DNA of 15,573 nucleotides from an uncultured Pedobacter sp. (GTDB lineage: Bacteria > Bacteroidota > Bacteroidia > Sphingobacteriales > Sphingobacteriaceae), in assembly GCF_946479715.1 (NCBI RefSeq), contig NZ_CAMLHF010000132.1, forward strand, positions 1 to 15,573, read 5' to 3'. Below the pieces are notes generated by a model, which did not search any database, was not told the DNA's origin, and saw only the letters and a list, made by a program, of their open reading frames with translations. The position numbers and the translations under genes were made by a program. Positions 6,423 to 13,979 of the stretch are shown piece by piece. Each line of letters starts with the position of its first letter. Position 1 is the first letter of the stretch.

Positions 6423-7382
6423 ATGAACATGAAACAGAAAGAATATATACTAATCATTGGTGCACTTGGACAAATTGGAAGAGAACTAACCGATGAACTA
6501 CGAGAGAGATACGGAAAGGAAAATGTATTAGCTGCGGACATCAGACCTAAAGAAGATGTTTCTTTTGAGAAACAGCCTTATATGCAATTAAATGTAATGG
6601 ATAAGGATGCACTTGAAAGTCTTATAGCTGAAAATAAGTTTACTCAGGTTTATCATTTAGCAGCAATGCTTTCGGCAAGTGGAGAGCGTAATCCTCAGGC
6701 AGCATGGGAATTGAATATGAATAGCTTATTAAGTATCCTCGACTTATCTGTTAAATATAAAGTAGGAAAAGTTTTCTGGCCGAGCAGTATAGCTGTATTT
6801 GGACCTGACTCTGCGAAGCAAAATTGCCCTCAGCAAGGTGTTACTGAGCCCAGTACCATTTACGGGATCAGTAAGGCTGCTGGAGAGTATTGGTGTAAGT
6901 ATTATTTTGAAAAACATGGACTTGATGTACGCAGTGTGCGCTACCCGGGTCTTATTAGTTATACAGGTGCGCCGGGAGGTGGAACAACGGATTATGCTGT
7001 AGATATTTTTCACAGCGCAGTAAAAGGCGAAAAGTATACCTGCTTTTTGAAAGAAGATACGGCTTTGCCAATGATGTATATGCATGATGCAATACGGGCA
7101 ACACTAGAGCTTATGGATGCTCCATCGGAGTCTTTATCTGTACGTACGGCTTATAACCTGAGTGCTTTGAGCTTTACTCCGAAAGAAATTTATGATGAAA
7201 TAGCTAAAGAGGTGCCGGGATTTGAGATCTCATATGCTCCTGATTTCAGACAACAGATTGCAGACAGCTGGCCTCAAAGCATTGACGACAGTGTAGCGAG
7301 TAAAGACTGGGGCTGGAAACCTGCATACGATTTGCAAAAAATGGTGAAAGATATGCTTAGTAATATTGAGGTATATCCATAA
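6423..7382 (+). CDS. tdh: L-threonine 3-dehydrogenase, short-chain (SDR/epimerase-like) type
   Basis: The 319-residue protein oxidises L-threonine with NAD+ to 2-amino-3-ketobutyrate, the first step of threonine conversion to glycine. It has an N-terminal Rossmann motif G13-A-L-G16-Q-I-G19 and an acidic D39 for the NAD ribose. The catalytic Y147-G-I-S-K151 is present, with serines at 121-122 (FWPSSIAVFG). Further family stretches are RYPGLISYTGAPGGGTTDYA at 173-192 and MMYMHDA. This is the Bacteroidota SDR form, unrelated to zinc-dependent E. coli Tdh. The start codon follows the sigma-factor TAA directly (TAAATG), so the two are almost certainly co-transcribed and possibly translationally coupled; a second ATG at 6429 is an alternative start. 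The partner ligase gene kbl is not in the window. A strong terminator follows the stop. Confidence 0.92.
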   Translation: MNMKQKEYILIIGALGQIGRELTDELRERYGKENVLAADIRPKEDVSFEKQPYMQLNVMDKDALESLIAENKFTQVYHLAAMLSASGERNPQAAWELNMNSLLSILDLSVKYKVGKVFWPSSIAVFGPDSAKQNCPQQGVTEPSTIYGISKAAGEYWCKYYFEKHGLDVRSVRYPGLISYTGAPGGGTTDYAVDIFHSAVKGEKYTCFLKEDTALPMMYMHDAIRATLELMDAPSESLSVRTAYNLSALSFTPKEIYDEIAKEVPGFEISYAPDFRQQIADSWPQSIDDSVASKDWGWKPAYDLQKMVKDMLSNIEVYP

Positions 7383-7419
7383 GAAAATACAATTAGAAGT
7401 AATTGGTAAATTTAGGTTC

Positions 7420-7461
7420 AAAAGCAGGCAGTATCCGGATGGAGCGCCTGCTTTTTTTTTT
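7420..7461 (+). terminator. Intrinsic terminator after tdh
   Basis: A 10-bp stem, AAAAGCAGGC (7420-7429) with GCCTGCTTTT (7446-7455), encloses a 16-base loop and runs into an uninterrupted T-tract to 7461. It ends the sigma factor/tdh transcript. Confidence 0.9.
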
Positions 7462-7553
7462 AATACTAAATTGTTAATTTGTTTATAACATTTACTAAAA
7501 AATTGAGATAAGATTTGTTAAATTAGATCATACAATAATTCAAGTCTATTTTG

Positions 7554-7650
7554 ACAAAAAAGTCCTGTGAGTGGGTGATCCGCGAAGGGCAGGCACAGCA
7601 TAAGTAAAAGGTACAAAAGCCAGCTTCTTAAAGCCGGCTTTTGTGTTTAT
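7554..7650 (+). ncRNA. Candidate small structured RNA or attenuated leader (no known family recognised)
   Basis: The gap 7462-7714 contains no gene. A -7-like TATTTTGA at 7547-7554 is followed by a G-rich segment unlike the AT-rich flanks. In it, CCTG (7564-7567) can pair with CAGG (7590-7593), or the overlapping CTGTG with CACAG (7594-7598). An inner GTGG/CCGC hairpin fits either pairing. An intrinsic terminator then ends the unit near 7650, giving an RNA of about 90 bases. The two outer stems are mutually exclusive. It could be a free small RNA or a terminated leader of the histidine kinase gene starting at 7715. I compared it by memory with common riboswitch cores and saw no match. Confidence 0.4.
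7612..7650 (+). terminator. Intrinsic terminator upstream of the histidine kinase gene
   Basis: ACAAAAGCC-A-GC (7613-7624) pairs with GC-C-GGCTTTTGT (7633-7644) with one A/C mismatch, and is followed by a T-rich stretch GTTTAT. It cannot belong to tdh, which has its own terminator 150 bases earlier, so a transcript must start between the two. Confidence 0.7.
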
Positions 7651-7695
7651 AAAACTTTGGCGGGCAAATTGCAATAGTGTATAATAAAAAACTGT

Positions 7696-7702
7696 TATTT
7701 GC
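7696..7702 (+). promoter_or_regulatory. Candidate -7 element of the histidine kinase promoter (TATTTGC)
   Basis: TATTTGC lies 12 bases before the ATG at 7715, with TTG at 7669-7671 as a distant -33 candidate. It would give a very short leader downstream of the terminator at 7612-7650. Confidence 0.3.
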
Positions 7703-7714
7703 TGGCTGCTCACA

Positions 7715-9619
7715 ATGCAAGAATCAATAGAAGAAAAGATTTGTCTTTTTCAAATGTTACTCGACAACGTACCTGTTGTCATCTTCAGAATAAATAAAGA
7801 CGGCATATTTACCCGCTCTGTAGGACTGGGGTTAAAGCCGTTTGGGGTAAAGGATAATGAGTCTGTAGGGAAAAGTATTTTTGAATTATACCCGGCTGCA
7901 GGTACCAGTTTGCGTCGCGCATTGGCAGGCGAATCGCTTAAATTTATCACTGACATGGAGATTAAGGGCAGAGTACTACTGCTTGACGTTACACTTCGTC
8001 CGGATCCATTTGATTTGGGAGGTGTTATTGGTTTCCTTTTAGATATTACTCAGGAAAATGGTGTAGAGAAGGAGTTAAGAAAAGCTAAGATAAAATTAGG
8101 GCAAACGATTGAGTTGCTAAATACCGGAGAAGAAATAAGTAAGACAGGTGGTTGGGAGTACGACATAGAAGCAGATCTGGTTTACAGAACAAAAAATATG
8201 AAGCTGTTGCTGGGGATTAATGAGGAAACAACTTCCCTAAATGATGCTGCAATTTTATATGAAGATAATGGTGCTGAGTTAATTAGGGAGGGGATGAAAA
8301 ATGCCATTGAGAATCAGTTGCCTTATAACATTGAACTTACACCCAAAGGTACACAGAAGTGTTTTAGGAGCATCGGTATTCCAATAGTTGAGAATGGTAA
8401 AACTATAAGAGTTGTTGGAGCCGTAACAGATATCACGGAAATAAAACAGGCAGAACGAGAGCTTCTAATGGCAAAACAAGTAGCCGAAAATGCCGCGTTG
8501 GCCAAACAACAGTTTCTCTCTAATATGAGCCATGAGATAAGAACGCCAATGAATGCGGTAATAGGGATGACCAATTTGCTATTGCAGGAAAACCCTAAGC
8601 CCGATCAGATAGATAGTTTAAAGATTTTAAAGTTCTCTAGTGAGAATCTTTTGGACCTGATAAATGATGTGCTGGATTATAGTAAAATAGAATCCGGAAA
8701 AATTTTATTTGAGCAGATTGATTTTAACTTAATAGAGCTGGTAAATAATGTTAAAGAAGCTCATTGTTTGGCGGCAAAAGAAAAGGGGCTCAAGTTTAAA
8801 ATAAAGGTAGATTCAGATTTACCGACAATGATCATTGGCGATCCGACAAGGCTAACCCAGATATTGAATAACCTGGTAAGCAATGCCATTAAGTTTACTA
8901 ATTCGGGTTCGGTTATTATTGATTTATCGTTGAACCGGGCAGTGGGTAATCTGGTTGATATTGATTTTGCTGTAACAGATACTGGAATTGGTATTGAGGC
9001 AGATAAGAAGGATTATATTTTTGAGAGTTTTACCCAGGCAAGTACTGACACTACCAGAGTTTTTGGTGGAACAGGCTTAGGCCTTGCAATAACAAAAAAG
9101 ATAGTAGAGCTACTTGGAGGAAGTATTTCCGTTAAGAGCACAGTTGGTATGGGGGCTAGTTTTTTATTTAATCTGCAGTTTAAGAAAAGCAAAAAGAAGG
9201 TGGGCGATACTTCTATTCCTAATATCGTTTCTGATTTTTCAAGTCTTGCTGGTTATAGAATACTTTTGGTTGAGGATAATGAGATAAACGTAATTGTTGC
9301 CCGCAAGTTTATGCAAAAATGGGGGCTTCATATAGATTGCGCAGGAAATGGCACTGAAGCAGTTGAGAAGGTAATTGACAACCATTATGACCTTGTATTG
9401 ATGGATTTGGAAATGCCAAAAATGGATGGATATGAGGCTACCAAAGTAATAAGGTCTATTGGTGATGATAAATTCAAACAGCTTCCAATAATTGCTTTAA
9501 CCGCATCTCTACTAACAGAAATTAATAAGCAGATTTTGGAAGCTGGTATTGATGATTATGTGGCGAAGCCTTTTAGCCCTACTGAATTACACTCTAAAAT
9601 TAGACAATACCTTCATTGA
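7715..9619 (+). CDS. Soluble hybrid sensor histidine kinase (PAS-PAS-HisKA-HATPase-REC)
   Basis: The 634-residue protein has no membrane segment or signal peptide, so it senses a cytoplasmic cue. Two PAS-type domains span about 8-113 and 140-245, the second followed by the linker ITEIKQAERELLMAKQ. The HisKA domain has the phosphoacceptor H273 in SNMSHEIRTPMNAVIG. The HATPase domain has the N box (NNLVSNAIKF, 385-394), G1 DTGIG (422-426) and G2 GGTGLGL (451-457). The C-terminal receiver has E520/D521, phosphoacceptor D564 (LMDLEMP), T596 and K618. All catalytic residues are intact, so phosphate can pass from H273 to D564. No DNA-binding domain, Hpt protein or partner regulator lies nearby, so the output partner is unknown. 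The gene is preceded by a terminator and ends exactly where the convergent GNAT-like gene ends. Confidence 0.93.
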   Translation: MQESIEEKICLFQMLLDNVPVVIFRINKDGIFTRSVGLGLKPFGVKDNESVGKSIFELYPAAGTSLRRALAGESLKFITDMEIKGRVLLLDVTLRPDPFDLGGVIGFLLDITQENGVEKELRKAKIKLGQTIELLNTGEEISKTGGWEYDIEADLVYRTKNMKLLLGINEETTSLNDAAILYEDNGAELIREGMKNAIENQLPYNIELTPKGTQKCFRSIGIPIVENGKTIRVVGAVTDITEIKQAERELLMAKQVAENAALAKQQFLSNMSHEIRTPMNAVIGMTNLLLQENPKPDQIDSLKILKFSSENLLDLINDVLDYSKIESGKILFEQIDFNLIELVNNVKEAHCLAAKEKGLKFKIKVDSDLPTMIIGDPTRLTQILNNLVSNAIKFTNSGSVIIDLSLNRAVGNLVDIDFAVTDTGIGIEADKKDYIFESFTQASTDTTRVFGGTGLGLAITKKIVELLGGSISVKSTVGMGASFLFNLQFKKSKKKVGDTSIPNIVSDFSSLAGYRILLVEDNEINVIVARKFMQKWGLHIDCAGNGTEAVEKVIDNHYDLVLMDLEMPKMDGYEATKVIRSIGDDKFKQLPIIALTASLLTEINKQILEAGIDDYVAKPFSPTELHSKIRQYLH

Positions 9620-10147
9620 TTAAGCATTTTGCTGTTCTTTTATGAGGTAAACGGATGGAATGGGTAATTCATCCATTTCAGTTTTCTCGTCTTGCATTTT
9701 AAATCCGTTGTTCTCAAAGTAGTTTAACAGCGGGTTATTTTCATATTCATTAAGCCAGATCGCCTGGTAGGATTTACTGATGCTGATACATTTTTCGAAC
9801 ATAGATTCGACGCATCCAGAGGTTGCATATTTTAAGAGCACACCAAAATCAGCTATTCTAATTGCTTTCTTGTTGTCAATAGAAACTGGCCGCTTGCCAT
9901 TTGTTGTAAGGCGTGTATAACCTGCAGCTTCGTCATTGATGTATGCAACCAGCCATTGATTAGACATGCTATTCATCTCATCAATCAGCGTTTCTGCGTT
10001 AAAATTAAGAGCAATGTATTCTTCTAAAGTTGAATGCGTTAAAGTTGCTGAGAATTTTTCGCGGGCTATTTCTTTGGTAAGATTTATTAAAGTATCTATT
10101 CCTTGTTCATTTGCTATTGTAAATTTAGTAATGATCTTATTGTCCAT
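9620..10147 (-). CDS. GNAT-family N-acetyltransferase-like protein, degenerate
   Basis: The 175-residue protein has the outline of a GNAT fold. NQWLVAYINDEAAGYTRL (63-80) matches the central beta strands, a segment beginning RIADFGVLLK (97 onward) stands where motif A should be, and NPLLNYFENNGFKM (138-151) is a recognisable motif B ending. The acetyl-CoA-binding R/QxxGxG/A signature is absent; the equivalent region reads LLKYATSGCVESMF. Either it binds CoA unusually or it is no longer an acetyltransferase. The substrate cannot be inferred. It lies 85 bases downstream of the MocR-type gene on the same strand, with its own promoter-like element. Its stop codon touches the histidine kinase stop codon with no terminator between them, so antisense overlap of the two transcripts is likely. 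Confidence 0.7.
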   Translation of the reverse strand: MDNKIITKFTIANEQGIDTLINLTKEIAREKFSATLTHSTLEEYIALNFNAETLIDEMNSMSNQWLVAYINDEAAGYTRLTTNGKRPVSIDNKKAIRIADFGVLLKYATSGCVESMFEKCISISKSYQAIWLNEYENNPLLNYFENNGFKMQDEKTEMDELPIPSVYLIKEQQNA

Positions 10148-10168
10148 CTTTTTTTATTTAATAAGCGC

Positions 10169-10176
10169 TAAAGGTA
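10169..10176 (-). promoter_or_regulatory. Candidate -7 element of the GNAT-like gene (TACCTTTA) within a small inverted repeat
   Basis: On the minus strand, TACCTTTA matches TAnnTTTG except at the last base and lies 21 bases before the ATG. TTCG at 10194-10197 is a weak -33 candidate. The element is part of the inverted repeat CGCTA-AAGG-TAGCG (10166-10179), which could be an operator over the promoter. Confidence 0.4.
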
Positions 10177-10232
10177 GCGGGAATGATAAAAAACGAAGGG
10201 TACACATTATGAAAGAATTGCCAGTACAGATG

Positions 10233-11639
10233 TTATTTCATCATTTGGCCTAACTGTTTTAGGACTTCAATTCTTTTAGGAGAGAGTTGGTCGGCAAATA
10301 CGATCCGGAAAAACCTGCTATATGTGTCGGAAAATGAAAAGGTATGCCCAGGTGTAAATCTTACTCCAATACGTTCACATTCATTGTAAAATGTTTTAAT
10401 ATCAATTCTCTCGGATAGCTTAGCCCATATGTTATATCCTCCGGCCGGGGTGAAAACAATAGTGCCTTCTGGATAGCTAGTCGATAATAGGTTCAAAATA
10501 TGGTAGGCATTTTTAGCCAATTGTGTTCTGAACTTGCGTATATGTCGGTCGTAACTTCCCATTTGTATAAGCTTATTTACTGTTTCCTGATATATTGGAG
10601 AAACGGTACTGCCTAAAGAGAATTTGATTTGCTCTGCTTGCCGGAAGAATTTACCTGTAGAGAGCCAGCCTAATCGAATGCCTGGTGATAGTGTTTTTGA
10701 GTAAGACGAGTAAGTTATAACCAGCCCACTTTCGTCAAAGCTTTTAATTGTGCAGGGTCTGTATCCGCTAAAGTTTAAATCTCCATAGACATCATTTTCT
10801 ATGATAGCAATATTGTAATGTTGCGCAATTTGAAGTAGTTCCTTTTTTTGTATATCTGCTAATAAAATGCCTGTTGGATTTTGAAAGTTCGGGGTGACCA
10901 GAATAGCTTTAATAGGACTGCCGGTGCAGGCTTTTTTAAGATAATCTATGTCGAATCCTGTATGGCTGTCTATGGGAATTTCTATTACTCTTAATTTCAA
11001 AACCCTAATCACTTCTAATACAGAGAATACACATGGGCTTTCTATAGCTATAATATCGCCTGTAGTGCAAACAGACGCAAGTGCTATGTATAATGCTTGT
11101 AAGGCTCCATCGGTTATGATCAATTCAGCCGGATTAATTGCCGTTTGATAGGTAGCTGCTCTAATAGAAATATGTTCTCTTAGTGATAGAGATCCGTTTG
11201 AGGGGTAGTACTTTAACAAGCCAACACCTTGCTCTCTGATGACTTGTTGCATAGTACGCAAAAGCAATTTTTGAGGTATGATGAGGCTTCCTGGTGCAGC
11301 CACGTTAAATTCGGAAAGTTTGGAACCCGGATTTATGGAAGTAATGAGATTTAGATTGTTTTCGAATACAGCATCTCTTACTAAAGGTGTATTTTTAGTT
11401 TGTTTGGATTGTTGAGGCTGGGTTAATTTATTGCTTACATAGTATCCGGATTTAGGAATACTTTGTACAAGACCTTTAATAATTAAATGCTCGTAACCAT
11501 TCTGAATGGTACTTGTACTGGTTTTGTACTGTTCTTTAAGCTCGCGTATCGAAGGAAGCTTATGCCCGGGTTTAAAAGTTCCTTCAATGATATTACGTTC
11601 AATTGTTGAAGTAAACTCCTCAAATTTATATGATCTCAT
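10233..11639 (-). CDS. MocR/PdxR-type regulator (GntR winged helix fused to a PLP aminotransferase-fold domain)
   Basis: The 468-residue protein has an N-terminal GntR DNA-binding domain (about 1-70; GTFKPGHKLPSIRELKEQY at 20-38). A linker of about 35 residues joins it to a class I aminotransferase-fold domain (about 110-468). PLP-site residues are intact: N254 in NFQNPTG, D283 and Y285 in ENDVYGD, K315 in YSSYSKTLSPGIRLGW as the Schiff-base lysine, and R445 in FFRIVF. Regulators of this class sense PLP or an amino compound through the aminotransferase fold and usually control a neighbouring gene. The divergent oxidoreductase gene, with overlapping promoters, is the obvious candidate target. 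Pathway control (vitamin B6, GABA, taurine or other) cannot be told from sequence. The ATG at 11639 is supported because the winged helix begins within ten residues. Confidence 0.93.
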   Translation of the reverse strand: MRSYKFEEFTSTIERNIIEGTFKPGHKLPSIRELKEQYKTSTSTIQNGYEHLIIKGLVQSIPKSGYYVSNKLTQPQQSKQTKNTPLVRDAVFENNLNLITSINPGSKLSEFNVAAPGSLIIPQKLLLRTMQQVIREQGVGLLKYYPSNGSLSLREHISIRAATYQTAINPAELIITDGALQALYIALASVCTTGDIIAIESPCVFSVLEVIRVLKLRVIEIPIDSHTGFDIDYLKKACTGSPIKAILVTPNFQNPTGILLADIQKKELLQIAQHYNIAIIENDVYGDLNFSGYRPCTIKSFDESGLVITYSSYSKTLSPGIRLGWLSTGKFFRQAEQIKFSLGSTVSPIYQETVNKLIQMGSYDRHIRKFRTQLAKNAYHILNLLSTSYPEGTIVFTPAGGYNIWAKLSERIDIKTFYNECERIGVRFTPGHTFSFSDTYSRFFRIVFADQLSPKRIEVLKQLGQMMK

Positions 11640-11646
11640 AGGAACT

Positions 11647-11674
11647 CAAACCTACTCAATTTTTGTAATTTGCA
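11647..11674 (-). promoter_or_regulatory. Promoter of the MocR-type gene, giving a near-leaderless transcript
   Basis: On the minus strand, TTGCA (-33 region, about 11671-11675) precedes a perfect -7 element TAGGTTTG (11647-11654) by about 16 bases. The -7 element ends only 7 bases before the ATG at 11639, so the RNA would begin almost at the start codon. The -33 part overlaps the -7 element of the divergent oxidoreductase gene. Confidence 0.6.
11666..11673 (+). promoter_or_regulatory. Candidate -7 element of the oxidoreductase promoter (TAATTTGC)
   Basis: TAATTTGC lies 20 bases before the ATG at 11694 and shares its bases with the -33 element of the divergent MocR gene. No clear TTTG is found further upstream. 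The two promoters probably compete or are jointly blocked by MocR. Confidence 0.4.
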
Positions 11675-11693
11675 ATATAAATTGGTTAAGCAA

Positions 11694-12629
11694 ATGAAAA
11701 GTATCATATTAAAGGATTTTGGTAGCGTAGATAATTTAGTTTATACCGACTTGCCAATACCATCAATAAATGATGGAGAAGTGCTTATACAGGTAAAGGC
11801 CATTAGTATAAATCCGGTAGATGTTAAAACACGTGTGGGCAAAGGACGCGCAGCAAAGCTAAAAGATGAGAATCCTATTGTTCTTGGCTGGGATGTTTCG
11901 GGAGTTGTTAGTTCATCTAAATCTGACTTGTTTAAAGAAGGTGACGAGGTATTTGGAATGATAAATTTCCCGGGACATGGGAAGGCTTATGCTGAGTATG
12001 CAGCAGCTCCTTCAAGTCATCTTGCTTTAAAACCCGCTAATGTGACTCACGAAGAAGCTGCGGCTGCTACTTTAGCTGCCTTAACTGCATGGCAAGCGCT
12101 TATTGATCATGCAAAAATAAAGAAAGGTGACCGGGTTTTAATTCATGCAGCTGCGGGCGGGGTAGGACACTATGCTGTGCAGATTGCAAAACATATTGGT
12201 GCTTATGTAATTGGTACTTCATCTGCGGGTAAAAGGGATTTTGTTTTAGGTTTAGGGGCAGATGAACATATTGATTATACAAGCCAGGCCTTTGAAGATG
12301 CTACTGGTAATATTGATTTTGTACTTGATGCAATTGGGGGCGAGAACATTGACAACTCTTTAAAAGTAATGAAAAAGGGAGGAACAATCATTAGTATTCC
12401 ATCTGGTCAAAATGATGCTGTAGCTGAAAAAGCTAACGCAGAAGGTATTATTGGTTATCCGATTATGGTACAGTCTGATGGAGAGGAGATGAAAAAAATT
12501 GCCGCTTTACTGGAAAGTGGTGCAGTCAAATCTCATGTGTCGCAGGTATTTGATTTTGACCAGATGAAGGCAGCGCACCTCTCACTTGAAACTGGAAAAA
12601 CTCAGGGAAAGATTGTTATAAAGGTTTAA
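11694..12629 (+). CDS. NADPH:quinone-oxidoreductase-like, zinc-free medium-chain dehydrogenase
   Basis: The 311-residue protein has a GroES-like N-terminal domain (about 1-120, with INPVDVKTR and GWDVSGVV). A Rossmann domain with AAAGGVGHYAVQIAKHIGA (nucleotide-binding AxxGGVG, near 145-163) follows, and the C-terminus ends GKTQGKIVIKV. The cysteine and histidine ligands of zinc alcohol dehydrogenases are missing, which points to the QOR branch that reduces quinones or alpha,beta-unsaturated carbonyls with NADPH. The exact substrate is unknown. The ATG at 11694 is preferred over an in-frame TTG at 11670, because the family N-terminus MKSIILKDFG begins there and the TTG lies in the promoter. 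It is divergent from the MocR-type regulator and is followed by a weak terminator. Confidence 0.9.
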   Translation: MKSIILKDFGSVDNLVYTDLPIPSINDGEVLIQVKAISINPVDVKTRVGKGRAAKLKDENPIVLGWDVSGVVSSSKSDLFKEGDEVFGMINFPGHGKAYAEYAAAPSSHLALKPANVTHEEAAAATLAALTAWQALIDHAKIKKGDRVLIHAAAGGVGHYAVQIAKHIGAYVIGTSSAGKRDFVLGLGADEHIDYTSQAFEDATGNIDFVLDAIGGENIDNSLKVMKKGGTIISIPSGQNDAVAEKANAEGIIGYPIMVQSDGEEMKKIAALLESGAVKSHVSQVFDFDQMKAAHLSLETGKTQGKIVIKV

Positions 12630-12630
12630 T

Positions 12631-12656
12631 ACTCTAGTCTTTTTGTAGAGTTTTTC
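12631..12656 (+). terminator. Weak intrinsic terminator after the oxidoreductase gene
   Basis: ACTCTA (12631-12636) pairs with TAGAGT (12646-12651) around a 9-base loop, followed by TTTTC. The stem starts one base after the TAA. It is short and AU-rich, so termination may be partial. Confidence 0.5.
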
Positions 12657-12691
12657 TCACATACAACTGTTTTTTACTTTCGTATGAAATA

Positions 12692-12727
12692 TTTTTACAC
12701 TCTTCAGGAGCGATTCCGCTACCTTTG
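12692..12727 (+). promoter_or_regulatory. Promoter of the thioredoxin-fold gene
   Basis: A perfect -7 element TACCTTTG (12720-12727) lies 23 bases before the ATG, with a T-rich stretch (12692-12696) 23 bases upstream as the -33 region. A second, weaker -7-like TACTTTCG is at 12675-12682. Confidence 0.55.
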
Positions 12728-12750
12728 TGTAGACTAAGAGTACAAAAAAT

Positions 12751-13968
12751 ATGATAAAATATGCATTTTTGGCTGTTTTAATGGCCTTTTCTCTATTCTG
12801 CAATGCGCAGATTAATTTGCAGCAAGGAAAATGGAAAGCAGCATTGCATCGGGCAGATGGAAACGAAATACCGTTTGAACTTGGAATTCAAAAGCAAGGT
12901 AACACTACAATTTGCTACGTGGTAAATGATACTGAGCAACTTAAAACAGAAATAACACAGATTTCTAAAGATTCGCTTTTAATAAAAATGCCGGTATTCG
13001 AGTCTTCGTTTAGGGTTAAGATCATCAATAAAGACAGTTTAAATGGGGTATGGATAAAGGGAGGATCTGTTAAAGATCTGGTTATGCCGTTCTCTGCCAG
13101 CTCAAAAGCCAGCCGTTTTCCAAAGGGAAGCGCCGGTAATGTATCTGTTAAAGGGAAATGGAAGATTGAGTTTACCAGGGCTGATCAGTCTGAGCGATTG
13201 GCAATTGGCGAGTTTACGCAAAATGGTCAGAAAGTAGGCGGTTCAGTGCTAACTCCTTCTGGCGACTATCGTTATCTTGATGGTAAGATCATCGGTGATT
13301 CTTTAATGATCTCAACTTTTGATGGTATACATGCACTTGTTTTCTCTGCTAAAATTAAGGGAGATAGGATTAAAGGTACTTTATATAGTGGTGCTACATC
13401 ATTCGAAAAATGGACTGCTGTAAAAGACTCGAATGTTAAATTGGAAGCTCCGGTTACTGCGCTTAAAGAAGGAGAAAGTGGTCGCCTGGATTTTAGTTTT
13501 AAAGACCTTGAAGGTAATGTGGTATCTATAAATGATAAAAGATTTAAAGATAAAGTTGTTGTTTTGCAACTGATGGGTTCTTGGTGTCCTAACTGTATGG
13601 ACGAAATGGCTTTTTTAAGCGACTATTATCGCAAGAATAAAAACCGTGGTGTTGAGGTGATTGCATTAGCCTATGAATTAAGTACTGATGAGGCAAGATC
13701 AAGAAAAAGCCTGCAAAAGTTTCAGCAACAGTTTAAGGTTGAATACCCAATGCTAATTACTGGTGTTACTGCCGGAGATCCGGAAAAAACAGAAAAGACT
13801 TTACCGCAGTTAACCGCAATTAAGGTGTTTCCTACAAGTATCATATTAGATAAAAAAGGATTGGTAAATCATATCAATACTTCATTTTATGGCCCTGGAA
13901 CCGGCGAGTATTTTGTGCAGTATAAAAAAGAATTTGAAGAGGTTATGAATTCTTTGCTGAATAAATAG
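12751..13968 (+). CDS. Secreted TlpA/ResA-like thiol-disulfide protein with duplicated N-terminal domain
   Basis: The 405-residue protein begins with a Sec signal peptide (basic Lys3, hydrophobic AFLAVLMAFSLF, likely cut near residues 19-20, Asn-Ala-Gln), so it works outside the cytoplasm. Residues about 26-104 and 135-213 are two related beta-rich units, each opening GKWK with RAD about six residues later and closing with a DSL...G..W/Y pattern. The C-terminal thioredoxin fold (about 240-405) has the redox motif W278-C-P-N-C282 and the cis-proline in VFPTSI (P361), as in TlpA/ResA proteins that reduce or maintain exported thiols. The CPNC dipeptide differs from the more common CxPC forms. 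I do not recognise the N-terminal units as a named domain. The nearby secreted fucosidase gives no clear functional link. Confidence 0.88.
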   Translation: MIKYAFLAVLMAFSLFCNAQINLQQGKWKAALHRADGNEIPFELGIQKQGNTTICYVVNDTEQLKTEITQISKDSLLIKMPVFESSFRVKIINKDSLNGVWIKGGSVKDLVMPFSASSKASRFPKGSAGNVSVKGKWKIEFTRADQSERLAIGEFTQNGQKVGGSVLTPSGDYRYLDGKIIGDSLMISTFDGIHALVFSAKIKGDRIKGTLYSGATSFEKWTAVKDSNVKLEAPVTALKEGESGRLDFSFKDLEGNVVSINDKRFKDKVVVLQLMGSWCPNCMDEMAFLSDYYRKNKNRGVEVIALAYELSTDEARSRKSLQKFQQQFKVEYPMLITGVTAGDPEKTEKTLPQLTAIKVFPTSIILDKKGLVNHINTSFYGPGTGEYFVQYKKEFEEVMNSLLNK

Positions 13969-13979
13969 AGTATATTATT

